Positions 1-12,151 of a DNA stretch of 64,000 nucleotides are shown one piece after another (the stretch's first letter is position 1; every line of letters begins with the position of its first letter). A program made the position numbers and the translations under genes. This DNA comes from Cunninghamella blakesleeana (Eukaryota; Mucoromycota; Mucoromycetes; Mucorales; Cunninghamellaceae): assembly GCA_017871115.1 (NCBI GenBank), contig JAFCIZ010000001.1, forward strand, positions 2,895,501-2,959,500, in the 5' to 3' direction. Under the pieces are notes generated by a model. It was not told the origin of the DNA. It made no database searches and saw only the letters and a list, made by a program, of their open reading frames with translations.

Positions 1-188
1 ATTATCAATTCATCCATAATATATATATAAATATAATATCTATAAAAAATGTAATAATTGTTTCAGTTTTCGATCGAATGACACAAAAAAAAAAAAAAAT
101 GTTTTTAAATAAATCATATTTCAACATACTTTTTCTTTTTTTTCTTTTTTTATTTTTCTATCAAATATCATTTTTTTAAAAGAAAACA

Positions 189-647
189 ATGTTAGCTACA
201 TCGTACTCTGTTATCCGAAGAACAACTACAAACAAGTTGCGTGGTACTTCTTATATTTTTGGAAGGTATATTATATATATACAAACATATTCATATTTTA
301 TAAAAATAATGTGACCTTTATTCACATATATACATATATATATATATATATAGAGCACTATTCAACACTTTCAGTGATACGACATCTGCTGGTTTTAAAG
401 GTAATAAAAAAGCTAGACAATAGGATTACTGCATATATTATATATTATTATTTTAATGACTATTATTTATTGACTTTTTAAAAAAAAAGTAAACGATGAC
501 TCTTTAATGAGCAATGCCCCAGATTGGGATAATAAGAATGCTACTGATAGTGAAGCCGATGTTAAAGCTGATAATGAGCCACTTGAATCCATCCCTTATC
601 TTGAAGAAAAGACAACTGAATGGTTTAAAAAAAATGATAAAAAATAA
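189..647 (+). CDS. small conserved-looking, probably mitochondrial protein
   Basis: Three exons by my splice model (189-265, 354-400, 490-647) give a protein of about 83 residues. The N-terminus is rich in Arg, Ser and Thr without acidic residues (MLATSYSVIRRTTTNK), which looks like a mitochondrial presequence. The C-terminal part contains a DWDNKNATDSEADVKAD stretch followed by an acidic and Lys-rich tail. I have a faint impression of similar small fungal mitochondrial proteins with an SEA-VKAD motif but cannot name one, so no function is assigned. The third exon starts after an AAG acceptor preceded by an A-tract, which is the weakest point of the model. The gene converges on the BAR-domain gene on the other strand. 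Confidence 0.6.
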
Positions 648-1093
648 ATATGAAATTACTTTTTCATATATTTTTTTTTCTTGTATATAATAAAAAACTC
701 TCTTTTTGTCCGTATTTATATTTATAAAACATGTTATTATAATTGTTAGATTTCATTTTTAATATTAATATTGTATATATCAAATAATAATTTGTAACCT
801 TATCACTCAATGATCATTTGATTAAATTTATGCCGATATTAATTTTGAACTCATAACCCCAAAAATAAATATATAAAATACCAGTAACATTGTGTAAAGA
901 AATTGCTATTCATGCGTTTTATCTTATTTTTATTATGAAAAAAAAAAAAAAATATTGATAATAAAATAGGTAATACAACTTTAAATTAATAATATAAATA
1001 TATAAAACATTAAAAAAAAAAGATATATATAATAAAAATAGTAAAAATAATAAAATGAAAATAATCAAAATGAAAATATGAATACTAAACAAT
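648..1093. other. convergent 3' intergenic region
   Basis: AT-rich spacer between two convergent genes, with poly-A runs and AATAAA-like hexamers on both strands consistent with 3' ends. An open frame on the minus strand at 919-1101 is only Phe/Ile/Tyr from A/T tracts. I see no gene here. Confidence 0.6.
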
Positions 1094-2496
1094 TTATTCA
1101 CGGCTACTACGATAGATTGATTCTTGGTTCAATTTAATTTCATCCAACTCAGGCGCTAATTCAGCCAAAAGAGCTTGAGCTTCTTTATGATAATTAAGTT
1201 GAGCATTAACAAAGTCAGATAAATTACGGAGAGGTTCAGGCTATTTTTTTTTATTTAATATTTTTTTTTTGAGAAAAAAAAAAAAAAACGAGATAAAGGT
1301 TTGATAAATAATTTCTATTATTTTTTATTTTTATTATTTTTCCATTTTTCATCAATACATATATATATTCACTTACATTTTCCAAAGCCAATTTCATCAA
1401 ACCAGTAGCTTCTTCTACAGCAGCAACAAATTGATCTTCAGCTTGTTCTACTTCTAAACGAGCAGCGTCAGATCTTTCAGGACGAGCAGATCTATATCTA
1501 GCTTTACAAGCATCAAGAGATAATCGAACTGATTGTACATTTCTTCTAGCTTTATTGGCTTGTTCAATGGATGCATTTAAAGTAGTTTGTAAAGGTTGAT
1601 TGAATTTGGTAACAATTTCATTATCCATGTTGACACGTGCATCACCAACTTTATCATTAATAGTAGCTACTTTAAATAATGCTTTACCTAAAGGATCATC
1701 TACGCCAACAGCATCAGCACCTTGAGCTGCAACACGAGAAATAGCATGGGATAGGGTTTTAGGATGTTGTTTGGATTCATCTTGTGGGATGGATTGAAGT
1801 TGAGCTCTTTCTGCAGGTGATAATGCCAAGTTTTGTAATTGACTTGTAACAGAAGTGGTAAGACCAACTAAAGATTCTTGGATTTGTGTAGGATAATCAT
1901 AGGCTGGTTGACTATATGTACGAGCAACTTTGAGAAGGTTGATATGTACTAAACGAAGTGCATCAACGCGCTAATATAAATATTTGTGAATATGCATATA
2001 TAAAAAAGAAAAATAAAAAAAATAAAAAAGAAAAATATACGTATATGTAAACTTTGAGTATTTTATAACATATATATATATATATATTCCCACCCTTTAT
2101 CTTTTTTTTTTTAATAAACATAAAAATATATACCTTTTCCAACTCTTTATATTCTTGAGGAAGTTCCGTTATATCTTCCGCAGTGCCAAGTCTTTCTTGA
2201 GCATACTATATAATATGTAACATATAAATATTTGTAGATATATATGTAAATGTATTATATCGATAATGGTATTTAAATAAATAAATAATAAAGATAATAC
2301 TTACTTGTCTCACTTGACCTAAACCTTTACCAAGTTTTTGAGCAAAAGGATTTATTCTTGAACTAAAAGTAGCAATTCCATCCAAAGCATTATTGAGAAC
2401 CACGTTAGGATTGATAGATGTGGCAGTTGTTGTTGGTGTTGTATTAACGACAGGTTCAGCGTCTACTACATTTATTTCGCCAGTTGGTTGAGCCAT
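1094..2496 (-). CDS. Gvp36-like BAR-domain protein
   Basis: Four exons (2305-2496, 2134-2205, 1377-1970, 1094-1240) join in phase to about 334 residues. After a short N-terminus comes an amphipathic-looking segment (INPFAQKLGKGLGQVRQ), then YAQERLGTAEDITELPQEY and RVDALR, a pattern I know from the yeast Golgi/vesicle BAR protein Gvp36 and its fungal relatives. The remainder is a long, charged, Ala/Glu/Arg-rich helical region typical of the BAR fold, which dimerises and senses or bends membranes. Expected site of action is Golgi or endocytic vesicle membranes (family knowledge, not shown by the sequence). Length fits the family. The reading frame is uninterrupted and the start is the first ATG of the exon. 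Confidence 0.85.
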
Positions 2497-2778
2497 TTAA
2501 TAAATATATTTATACAATTAAAAAATAATAAAAGTGAAAGTAAAAATAATAAAAAAGAGAGTGAGAGAGATAAAAAAATTAAAAATGGATTAATTTATTT
2601 ACATATGACGCAAAAAAAGTTTTGAGTTTAAAATATTCGCTTTACATTTTTTTGCTCCTTCTTTCCATTTTTCTATCTTTTTTCTTTCTCTTTCTTTTTT
2701 TTTCTTATAAAATATTTATTGTTGTCAATATTATTATTATTATTATACTATCATTAAATATTTAATACATATTAATCA

Positions 2779-5700
2779 ATGGATGAAGAACCTAATACTC
2801 ATCAGCAACTCATACGTGGTATGTACCGCTTGAGTTTTTTTGTATTCATCTTTTTATTTTCTATACCATTTTTCAGCTATCCTGACACTGACCTCGATCA
2901 TAACTGGCCTTCAACAGTCGAAGAAATTAAAGATTCATTAATAAAAGAAAAAGAACTTATTAGCAATGTTACTTTTGGTGAAAATGTATCACATGTATGT
3001 TATATGAAAGTACATATAAATGTATAAGTGTTGTGTCCATATTTTAATATTTATTCTATTCTATTTTTTTTTAACAAAAATAATTTTAACCAGCCTTTGC
3101 CTCCCGAAACAAAATTTCAAGTTGAGCAACTTTACAATATCCATCAAGATTCTCCATTACACTTTTATCACAATCTTACTGGTATCTTCAAAGGTAATCA
3201 TTTTATTTACATATATAGATATATTATTATATGTATATGTTTGATATTACCAACTAATTTTTCAACGATATTAAATTATTTACTTTTTAAAATAGGTTCA
3301 TGGTCGGGCGAAAATATCATAGTTCCAGATAATGACACTTCAAATAAAACACTTCAAATGGATAATCGTGGCGAATTTAAATTTATCGGAGAAGGGTCGT
3401 TTACTCTTAATATCAAATCTATCAAAACAAAAAGTGATCATATAAATTATATCGAGGTATATAAAACAATTAAAATATATATTATAATATTCATCAAATA
3501 ATAATAATAATAATACAATCAACAGTATAATCATTACCATAATAATATTTTATCATTTCCTTTATATTGTTTTATCTTTTTGGTTACATTTTAGGGTCAT
3601 TTACGCTTAAAAGATCAAGAAAAATCTGATTCAGGGGCCTTACTGCTGGCAGAAGGGTTTCATTTTTTAAATAATGGTTCGATATTTTTAATTGGTGTAC
3701 CTGATGGGTAAAATTAAAATAAAAAATATATCTTTTATTATTATCTTTTTACTAAATATATAAATGTGTTGTTTTTATATATAGTCATTCACGTAACATG
3801 ACAGATGTTTTGCATATGCTACCAACAAAAGAATCTTTAGAAGAAACTCAAGGTTTGATTACTGAACATATTGAAAAGAAAATTAATGAAATTGAACAAC
3901 TTGGTTTACATGATTCACAGCTTTGGGAAGATATAGATGGTAAAATGAATAAATAATATATAAATATATAAGTATATAAAATAATCTAATATATTTTATT
4001 AACTATTATTATTATAATTATCTATTTATTTATTACAAAGATCATCCGATTTCTGTTAATTTTGGATGTACAATGGAAATTTTTGCCCAGCTAACTCCTC
4101 TTCCCAAAAATATTAAAATGTCACAAATAATTGAATATGAAAAAGGTAATATATATACATATTGATAACAAAAGTTTTATTTTTAAAAAAAAAGCTTTAT
4201 ATTGATGACTAGTATTTTATTATATATATGTATGCTTATTTTAATCAATAGAGTTGGAAAACCCCCAAGGAATCACTACTATTCAGTTACCATCAATGGA
4301 GATATCTAGTATAATTTATTCACCTGATTGTGCCTTAAAAGTATCAATAAAGAATGCAGAAGGACTGAAAATCGAAGAATACTTTGTCAAAGCTACTAAC
4401 TATGCAACCATGGCAACTGTTATCGCTATCTCTCAAATATTTTTATTAATTCATCAAATGGAATTTACCCCTACACCTTCAGTAAGTTTAAAAATAAAAA
4501 TATTCATATCAATAGGAAAAAAGAAAAAGAATATATATATAGCATATATAAACTAAAATAAAATAAAATTAATAGAGTGTATCCAACGTTTCCTACTGGA
4601 CCATTGCGATGCAATCTATGATGGATGGTTATATCTGTTTATTACACTTAACAACTGGTGTAGTCATGGAATCCGTATTTTTACCCTTTGCAGCTGCAGC
4701 ATTCTTTAGTTTTATATCAGTATCGATCTTTGGAATGAGATATTTGCTTGTCATTTGGAAAATTCAACGACCAGAGGTATCAAGAGGAAATCAAGCATCA
4801 ACAAGAAATGTTGATAATACCAGTACTAATACCATCAATAATACCACCAATAATTTTAATAACAATAATAATAACAATAATAATAATAATAATAATAATA
4901 ACAATAATAATAATAACTCTACAACCCAATCAACACCATCACAATCACATATGGACTTTAGCAAAATCTGTAAGCGCTATTTTTCTTTTTTTACTTATTA
5001 TAATATAAATCAACATTTATATATAAATAAGATTGTCATATTAATGTAATCTATCCCTCCTTTTTTAATTAATGTTAGATATTATTTTGCTCTTTGGTTT
5101 ATTCTTATTTTATCAAAGCACTACAAGATCTGCATTTATTCAAAATATTGTTATAGGTGTTCTAGGGTTTGGACTTTACTCTTTTTGGATTCCACAAATC
5201 ATACGTAATGTAATCAGAGGGTGTCGTAAACCACTTAGTCCTAGATATATTTTGGGCATGACTATAAGCCGTCTTACTATTCCATTATGTAAGAAATTAA
5301 TAATAATAACAATAACCAAATAAATAATGATCAGTTTACATTAAATATAAACATGTCTAACTATCATATATATATATATATATATATTACATCAATTAGA
5401 TTTTTATGCTTGTCCACAAAATATTATCGGTCAAGATCCTTCATTTGGTGTATGGGCTTTGGTTGGTTATATGATTTTACAAACTCTTATACTATTTTTC
5501 CAAGACCTCTTTGGTCCACGCTTCTTTGTACCTGAAAAAGTAAGTTTGATATATATGAAAAAGATTAAAAATAATAGTAATAATTGTGTCTAAAGTATTA
5601 ATTTATATATTTTAAATTTTAATTTTAATTATTTTAGTACTTACCACAAACATATAATTATCATCCTATATTACCACCAGAAGATGAAGAAACCATTCCA

Positions 5701-5989
5701 GATAATTCTATAAAAACAACTCAACCTAAGGATTGCGCTATATGCATGTTGCCTGTTGATACATCCGGAACTGCTGCTACTGGACTTCACGTCATTGGAA
5801 GAACGCAATACATGATGACTCCTTGTCACCATCTATTTCATACTGATTGTTTGGAAAAGGTAAATAAGAAAGATAAAAAAAGAAAAAAATAAGCGAAGTT
5901 AATTTTTTATGCTCAACTTTTTTTTATTTTAGTGGATGCGCATTAAATTAGAATGTCCAGTATGTCGATCCTATTTACCCTCTTCGTAG
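2779..5989 (+). CDS. Dsc1/Tul1-type transmembrane RING E3 ubiquitin ligase
   Basis: Twelve exons (ends at 2994, 3193, 3456, 3707, 3939, 4145, 4481, 4969, 5288, 5539, 5859, 5989) join in phase to about 700 residues. A hydrophobic N-terminal segment after MYR serves as signal anchor. A lumenal domain with N-glycosylation sequons (NVTF, NLTG, NDTS) follows, then several membrane segments from about 4390 onward, and a C-terminal RING-H2: CAICMLP ... CHHLFHTDCLEKW ... CPVC. This is the layout of Tul1/Dsc1, the catalytic subunit of the Golgi/endosomal Dsc ligase complex, which ubiquitinates membrane proteins and in several fungi drives SREBP cleavage. An Asn homopolymer encoded by AAT/AAC repeats (about 4855-4915) lies in a cytosolic loop. 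I read through a possible intron at 2818-2876 because the in-frame reading gives the expected signal anchor. Confidence 0.9.
4855..4918 (+). repeat. in-frame AAT/AAC trinucleotide run (poly-Asn)
   Basis: About 20 consecutive AAT/AAC codons inside the Dsc1/Tul1 gene. They code for an Asn tract in the loop after a membrane segment, a likely site of length variation between strains. Confidence 0.85.
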
Positions 5990-7002
5990 TAATTTTATTA
6001 TAAAATATCTTTTATTTTTTATCTTTAGTTTTTTTTAAATTAATATTTTTTTTTTTTCATTCTGAAAATACTGTATATTTACTTTGTAAATTCTTTAATA
6101 ATATTGTACATGAAATAAAACACGTTTATTTATTTTAATAGCTTATAAATTAAAATGAGTATATTTGGATTTGATAGCTGATTATAACAAAGCGCGACAG
6201 GCTTTTAGTGTTGTATTCTGTCATGCAGACGAATTTTTATAGTCATATTTTTTTTATCTGTACCACTTTATTAGTGACTTAACGAGACATAATGGGGTCT
6301 CGATGGTAGCTTATTTTTTTATTTTTAAAATAAAAATTAATTGTTTAACTACTAACGTATATTTTTTTAATATTATAACTAAAAACAAAACAAAAAAATA
6401 ACTGAATGGACTAAAATAAATAAAAAATCAATGGGCTATATATAAAAGAGCTTTTTTTTAAAAAAGATTAATCATTGCGTATATTATAAACTAACAATAT
6501 CATATATATATAAATCTTTTACTGATTCTATAAGAAAACATTTCATTAGATATAATGAAAATTTCGAATAAAAGTATTATCTGGATTTCCTTTTATGGGT
6601 TCCAAAATTCGTATAGCGAATGTATAGTGGAACCCATTTTGAGCTACATCATGTTTAAAAATCGTTGATATATAAAGAGCTTTTTTTTACGCTGTGATTA
6701 TGAACATATATAGAATTATAATTATTTATAATAAATGTATGTTTGTTAAAAAATGAAGTAAACTCATAATGGTTTACCTTTTTAAAGAAAAAAAAATTAT
6801 ATCATCGAATTTAAAATTAAAACTCCTATTTTTTTTTACTTTTAAAGTATCATATGAATTTTTTTTTACTCCTTTTTCTTTTTCTCTTTTCTTAAAAAAA
6901 TATGTATATATAAATTTATTTTTTATTTTTTATCAAGTATTTAAAATTGCTTCTATACTATATCTCAACTTGTATTTTTAATATTATTTAAAATAAATTA
7001 AT
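5990..7002. other. 1 kb gene-free region with hairpins
   Basis: No credible coding region: the 6769-6981 frame is low-complexity Phe/Leu/Tyr from T-tracts. It holds the 3' end of Dsc1/Tul1, the promoter of the next gene, several small inverted repeats (for example CGAGAC at 6283-6288 with GTCTCG at 6297-6302, and GACAG with CTGTC around 6196-6223), the strong hairpin at 6595-6637, and a repeated AAGAGCTTTTTTTTA element at about 6448 and 6678. Confidence 0.6.
6595..6637. repeat. perfect inverted repeat with nested inner hairpin
   Basis: Outer arms ATGGGTTCCA (6595-6604) and TGGAACCCAT (6628-6637) match over 10 of 10 bases. Inside, ATTCG (6607-6611) pairs with CGAAT (6617-6621), and GTATAG occurs twice (6611-6616, 6622-6627). 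It lies about 370 bp upstream of the hydrolase start. It could be an operator-like site, part of a structured RNA, or a remnant of a small inverted-repeat element; the sequence does not decide. Confidence 0.6.
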
Positions 7003-9430
7003 ATGACAAATAATAAACCTCAACATACCAATAATAGCCTTACCAGCGATAATAATAATAAAAATAATAATAATAATATAAATAACCCAGAAACAACTGA
7101 AAACCCCACAAATAACTCATGGTTTCGAGCCTGGAAAACCTCGCCTCAAAATAATCCACAAGTTCCTGAAAAAACCACCACACAAACCAATACTGAAAAA
7201 AATAGTGAAAATAATAATAATAATAATAATATTGATAATAGTAATGATAATAGTAATATAGAAAAAGGTACTAAGGTGGAAAACAATGGAAACAATACAA
7301 ATGAATTGACACAAAATGATAATAATAATACTTCCTCATATCGTATATGGTCTTGGTTTGGGAAAAATGATACAAACAGTGATATATCTATTAATAAAAA
7401 CAATAAACAAAATGAAATTACTACAACAACTGATATTGAACACAACAGTAAAGAGCAAGCAACTAATACGCCTATACCTTTAAAACAATCTGCATCTACA
7501 ATAACAATAACAACAACAACAACAACAACAGAAGAAGAGAAAGTAAAAGCAATATCTAATACTGCTATTGAAACAAAGGATCAATCTGTACCTGAAAATA
7601 AATCATGGCGGTCTTATTTTTTTTCTTCCCCATCCAATACATCATCATCGGTAACTTTATCCAATGATAACAATCAAAATAACGCATCAAGTGACACATT
7701 AATGGAAAATTTAGAGAATAATAATAATAATAGTTCTGATTCTGTCATCATTGAACCTACTACCTCTACACAAAATGAATTAATCTCACCACCGTTACCA
7801 CAAAAGAAGCCCTCTTCTCCAGAAAAAAAACCAACTAAGAAGAATAATATTGTTTTACCTACTATAGCTTCCCAATTTTCAATTCCTCCTCCTCCTCAAA
7901 CTTTTTTTTCCAAAGCCATTAATGCCATCAATTCTTTTTTTTTTAATCCACCCACTTCTGAAAATGATTATACCTCTAACTTTATTAAAGAAATGAAAGC
8001 TCATCCTGAAACAGCCGCTAATAAAAAAATCGTAGTAATAGGTGTTCACGGCTGGTTCCCAGCAAGGGTAAAAAAATAATAATTCATTTATATATACTGG
8101 AGATAATAAATCAAAAAAAAAAAATCTCATTTATACTTACATTATTATTGTTTATTATTATTATTATTATTGTTTCATTTTTTCTTTCTTTCAGCTTGTT
8201 CGTACAGTAGTTGGCCAACCAACTGGTACATCAGCAAAATTTTGTGAAGAAATGGCAAGGGCACTTCGAGATTATTTCGAAAAAGAACATGGATTAGTTT
8301 TACCATTGAACTGTATTACTACTATCCCTTTACAATGGGAAGGCAAAGTGGAAGAAAGAGTCGATAAACTTTATTCGTTTTTAGTTGATAACCCAGCTAA
8401 CATGGATGCACTTACTTCTTCAGATATGATCTTTTGGACAACTCATTCTCAAGGGACACCTGTATCATCCATTTTATTAAATCGTCTGCTTCAAAATAAT
8501 CTTATTAATCTTAATAAACAGCCTGTATGTTTTTTGGCAATGGCTGGAATTGCTCATGGACCTTTTGCTTCCTTAAAGGGTAATTTAATTGTTAAGGTAA
8601 AAGAAGTATATATATTTAGAAAAAAAAAAGTTGATATAAAAATAGCAATGACAATTATGGTATAAAGGATCATCCTAACTTTTTTTTTTCGACTATTTTT
8701 TAATATATAGTATTTTGAAGCTGATGCGGCACGTGAATTGTTTGAATTTATGGATTCTAATAGTGATATATCTAAAAAATTTCAACAATCATTAAGTTCT
8801 ATTTTAAAACAAGGTATTAAAACAATCTTGGTGGGATCCATGGAAGATCAAGTAGTTCCATTATATTCTGCCATCATGGCTGGTTCTGAGCATCCTAATA
8901 TACTTCGTGCACTTTATATTGACGGCCATATTTATTCCGAAGATGATTTTCTTATCAATCTTATTGTCTTTGCTATCCAACTAAGAAATGCAGGCTTATC
9001 AGATCATGGGTTATTGATTCATATTAGTAGTGTTTTAGCAGGTAATTTATATTCCTGGGAAGGTGGACATTCAACTATTTATGAAGAAACGAGTGTTTAT
9101 GGTTTAGCACCTCGATATATGTTTGACACTTATCCTTTGGGTCATCTTGTCATTAATCATCAAGAGCTATTATTGCCTTCCAATAATAACAATGGAAAAA
9201 TTGATAATGGTACTTTGGATGCTAAAATGGGTGAATTTAAGGCTAAATTACGATTAAATCCCTATTATTTAACTTGGGCTATGAGAGGTATATTTGATGA
9301 TAAACGAATCAATGAAGTCTTTGGTAATGAATTAGATAGATTAAGATTATTATTTGATCAATGGAATCCTACAAGTGCAAAACTACGTGAAATCAAATTT
9401 AGATTAGAACCAATTAAAGCTAAATTGTAA
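7003..9430 (+). CDS. YML020W-like alpha/beta-hydrolase-fold protein
   Basis: Three exons (7003-8067, 8195-8596, 8711-9430) give about 728 residues. The first 330 residues are low complexity (Asn, Thr, Ser, Pro) and probably disordered. Then comes a hydrolase-like domain: IVVIGVHGWFPAR, with a His-Gly turn as in oxyanion regions; FWTTHSQGTPV, where HSQG is the likely nucleophile elbow; MEDQVVP, a candidate acid; and a late GH. The GVHGWFP and PTGTS patterns resemble the uncharacterised yeast protein YML020W and its fungal relatives. A lipase or esterase role is inference; no substrate is known to me. Two tryptophan motifs in the N-terminal region (WFRAWK, YRIWSWFGK, and later SWRSYFF) repeat at intervals and may be short binding motifs. 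Confidence 0.75.
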
Positions 9431-9953
9431 ACATTTAAATTAAATAAAAATAAAAATAAAATGAAAGATAAATGATAATTGATTTTTATAAAAAAATGGA
9501 AATAACTTAATTAAATGCATAAATGAATTCAAAAAAAAAAAAAAAAATGAAGGAAAAAGCGCAGTTTGAAAAAAAGTGAAAAAAGTAACCATCATCATTG
9601 GATATATAAACGGTAACAATGGATGTACTATAAGGTACAACTACCTAAAGGAAAAACAATAAGCAAAGGAGTAGTCTGTCCTTTTTGAGGAGCATTTAAA
9701 AGGTTGGATAGCTATAATTAAGGTAAGAAGCACGACATTTTAAACTTTATTAAGTAACATATCAGGACCCTTTTTTGGTGTGAATAGAAAAAACGTGGCA
9801 TTACGCTTCCTGCATTTAAAAAAATAAAAAATTAAAACCATAAAAAAAAAGATTTAAAAAGGTTTCATTTTATTTTATTATTTTACTAATTTTATTCTTT
9901 TCTTTTGTTTTTATTTTAATAGATTAGTATATATATAAAAAAAAACTTTTGAA
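9431..9953. other. intergenic, promoter of PKA regulatory subunit
   Basis: AT-rich spacer of about 520 bp with poly-A and poly-T tracts near both genes. No reading frame or RNA gene was recognised. Confidence 0.5.
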
Positions 9954-11521
9954 ATGATGGACTATACTGAAGATGAATACTCTGCACTTGTACAAGAATT
10001 AACCAATACAGTACGACAAAATAATCCTCAAGATGTATTACAATTTTGTGCTGATTTTTTTTATACTAAACTTTCTGAACAAAGATCTTATCAAATCCAA
10101 CAACATCAACGTAAGTAATAATAAAATGAAAAAAGAATAAAAGATATATTATTTAATAAAAGAAAAAAGAAAATAGCGCCTACTAAAATAAATATATATA
10201 ATATATAACATAATATGAAAACTATTTACTAAAATAAAATCATTTCTTTTCCCATTCTTTTCTTTCTTTACATTTTTTTTTTAAATAATAATAATAATAA
10301 TTAGATCCTATGTTTATGAGTGTTGATTTTTCACCTCACCCCCACCCTTCCGTGGTACAACAATCTTCACCTATTCCAACACTACAAGATTCATATAGCG
10401 GTGACGATGATGACGATGATGATAGTATTTATGAAGATGAGCAACAAGATGTATTTACAGGTGAATTACCTGATTTTTCTGGACACAATAATAACCAACA
10501 AATGAAAAGTTTACAACGACGTACCTCCGTTAGTGCTGAATCTATGACGCCATCATCCGATACACAAGCACATCGTTTGAATAAAACAGTGATTCCAAAA
10601 ACTCTTGAACAACAAGATCGTATTCGTTCAGCCATTCAAACCAATTTTTTATTCCGTCATTTAGATGAATTACAATACAAGGATGTAATTGATGCCATGA
10701 CTGAAAAACATATTTTACCCCAAGAAACTGTAATTCAACAAGGTGATGTTGGTGATTATTTTTATATTGTGGAATCAGGCCAATTAGATTGTTACATTCA
10801 TCATGAAAAGGTTACAGAATATCAAGCTGGTGGTAGCTTTGGTGAATTAGCTTTGATGTATAATAGTCCTCGGGCCGCTACCATCATTGCTACTTCCCCA
10901 TGTGTGCTTTGGGCTTTGGATCGTGTCTTGTTTCGAAGTATTCTTATGGAACATACTAGTGCTAAACGTAAAATGTATGAATCCTTTTTATCAGATGTTC
11001 CTCTTTTAGCTTCCTTAGATGCCTATGAAAGATATAAAATTGCTGATGCTTTGGAATCTGTTTGTTTTGATGATGATCAAATCGTTATTCAACAAAATGC
11101 CATTGGAAATAATTTTTATTTAATTGAATCAGGTGAAGCTATTTTTTATAAAACAGATGAAAATGGTATACAAAAGGAAGTGAATCGTTTAACTAAAGGT
11201 GCTTATTTTGGTGGTAAGTAGATCAAATATACATATATGTTAAAAGAAGTTAAAATTAAAATTAAGAAAAAAAAAAGGTTATAAATAGAGTTAGATATAA
11301 ATATATAAACTGATCATCCTTTCCCTTTTTTTTTAATTTGATTTTTAGAATTAGCATTATTAAATGATAGTCCTCGTGCAGCAACTGTTGTAGCTCATGG
11401 TAAACTTCGTTGTGCAACTTTAGGAAAAAAAGGGTTCAATCGATTATTAGGCCCTGTATTAGATATTCTCAAACGTAATTCGGCTAATTATGTAAAAGTT
11501 ATGCAAACCACTACTGAATAG
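9954..11521 (+). CDS. cAMP-dependent protein kinase regulatory subunit
   Basis: Three exons (9954-10110, 10305-11213, 11349-11521) join in phase to about 412 residues. An N-terminal helical segment (about residues 1-48) corresponds to the dimerisation/docking region. An acidic Asp-run linker follows, then the inhibitor site RRTSV near residue 124, whose Ser makes it an autophosphorylated, type II-like site. Two cyclic-nucleotide-binding domains come next. Each carries the phosphate-binding cassette: [15 protein letters not shown] in the first and [20 protein letters not shown] in the second (split by the last intron). It holds the catalytic subunit inactive until cAMP binds. Length and order match fungal Bcy1-type subunits. 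Two adjacent ATGs start the frame; the first is used. Confidence 0.95.
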
Positions 11522-12151
11522 TTTGTTTATATACATGTTTTTTTTATTTATTAATTTCTTTTATTTCATTTACATATTTTTAATCCTTATTATTTGTTAG
11601 CATCATCTATTAGTATCATTTTCATTTTTTTATAATTCTTTTTTTATTTTTTTATAATATTTTTTCCATCATAATATTCATCTTTTTTATTTTTATACAT
11701 ATATATATTTTAATTCATGTTAGTTTTACTTATAAAGTATTTTAAAATTTCTATTTTCCTTTATTGGATATATTCTCATTGAAAGTATTCTGTGATATAT
11801 ATAACGAATATACTAAAAAAAACAAGTCTCCTTAAAGAAGAATGATAGTAATAATATACAATGCTTTTTTTCTTAAGTATATAAATGTATATATAGATCA
11901 TTACCATAATGTGATACTTTATATACCACTGATTATAATATTTCTAAAAAAATGCATAAAAATACATGATCTTACAAAAATTGAGCTTACAAAAAAAAAG
12001 GTACAAAAGTAACTTTTAAATTTTCAAAGTCCGTTTTTTTTAAATTTCTTGGAATTGCCAATTTTTTTTTATTTTACTTTTTCTTTTCTTTTCCCCACTT
12101 AACTATTATATATATATATATATACTTATTTAAAAAAAGTCATATGCTTTG
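11522..12151. other. intergenic, no gene seen
   Basis: Spacer of 630 bp between two + genes. T-rich after the PKA-R stop and with a (TA)n run at about 12110-12124 just before the next start. No coding or RNA gene was recognised. Confidence 0.5.

Noticed and set aside
2818..2876. Possible intron at the start of the Dsc1/Tul1 gene (GTATGT ... CAG)
   Set aside because: Splicing it out would remove the only N-terminal signal anchor and change the phase (59 nt), whereas reading through gives the expected anchor.
7117..7445. Minus-strand frames over the hydrolase N-terminus
   Set aside because: Shadows of Asn/Thr-rich sense codons.
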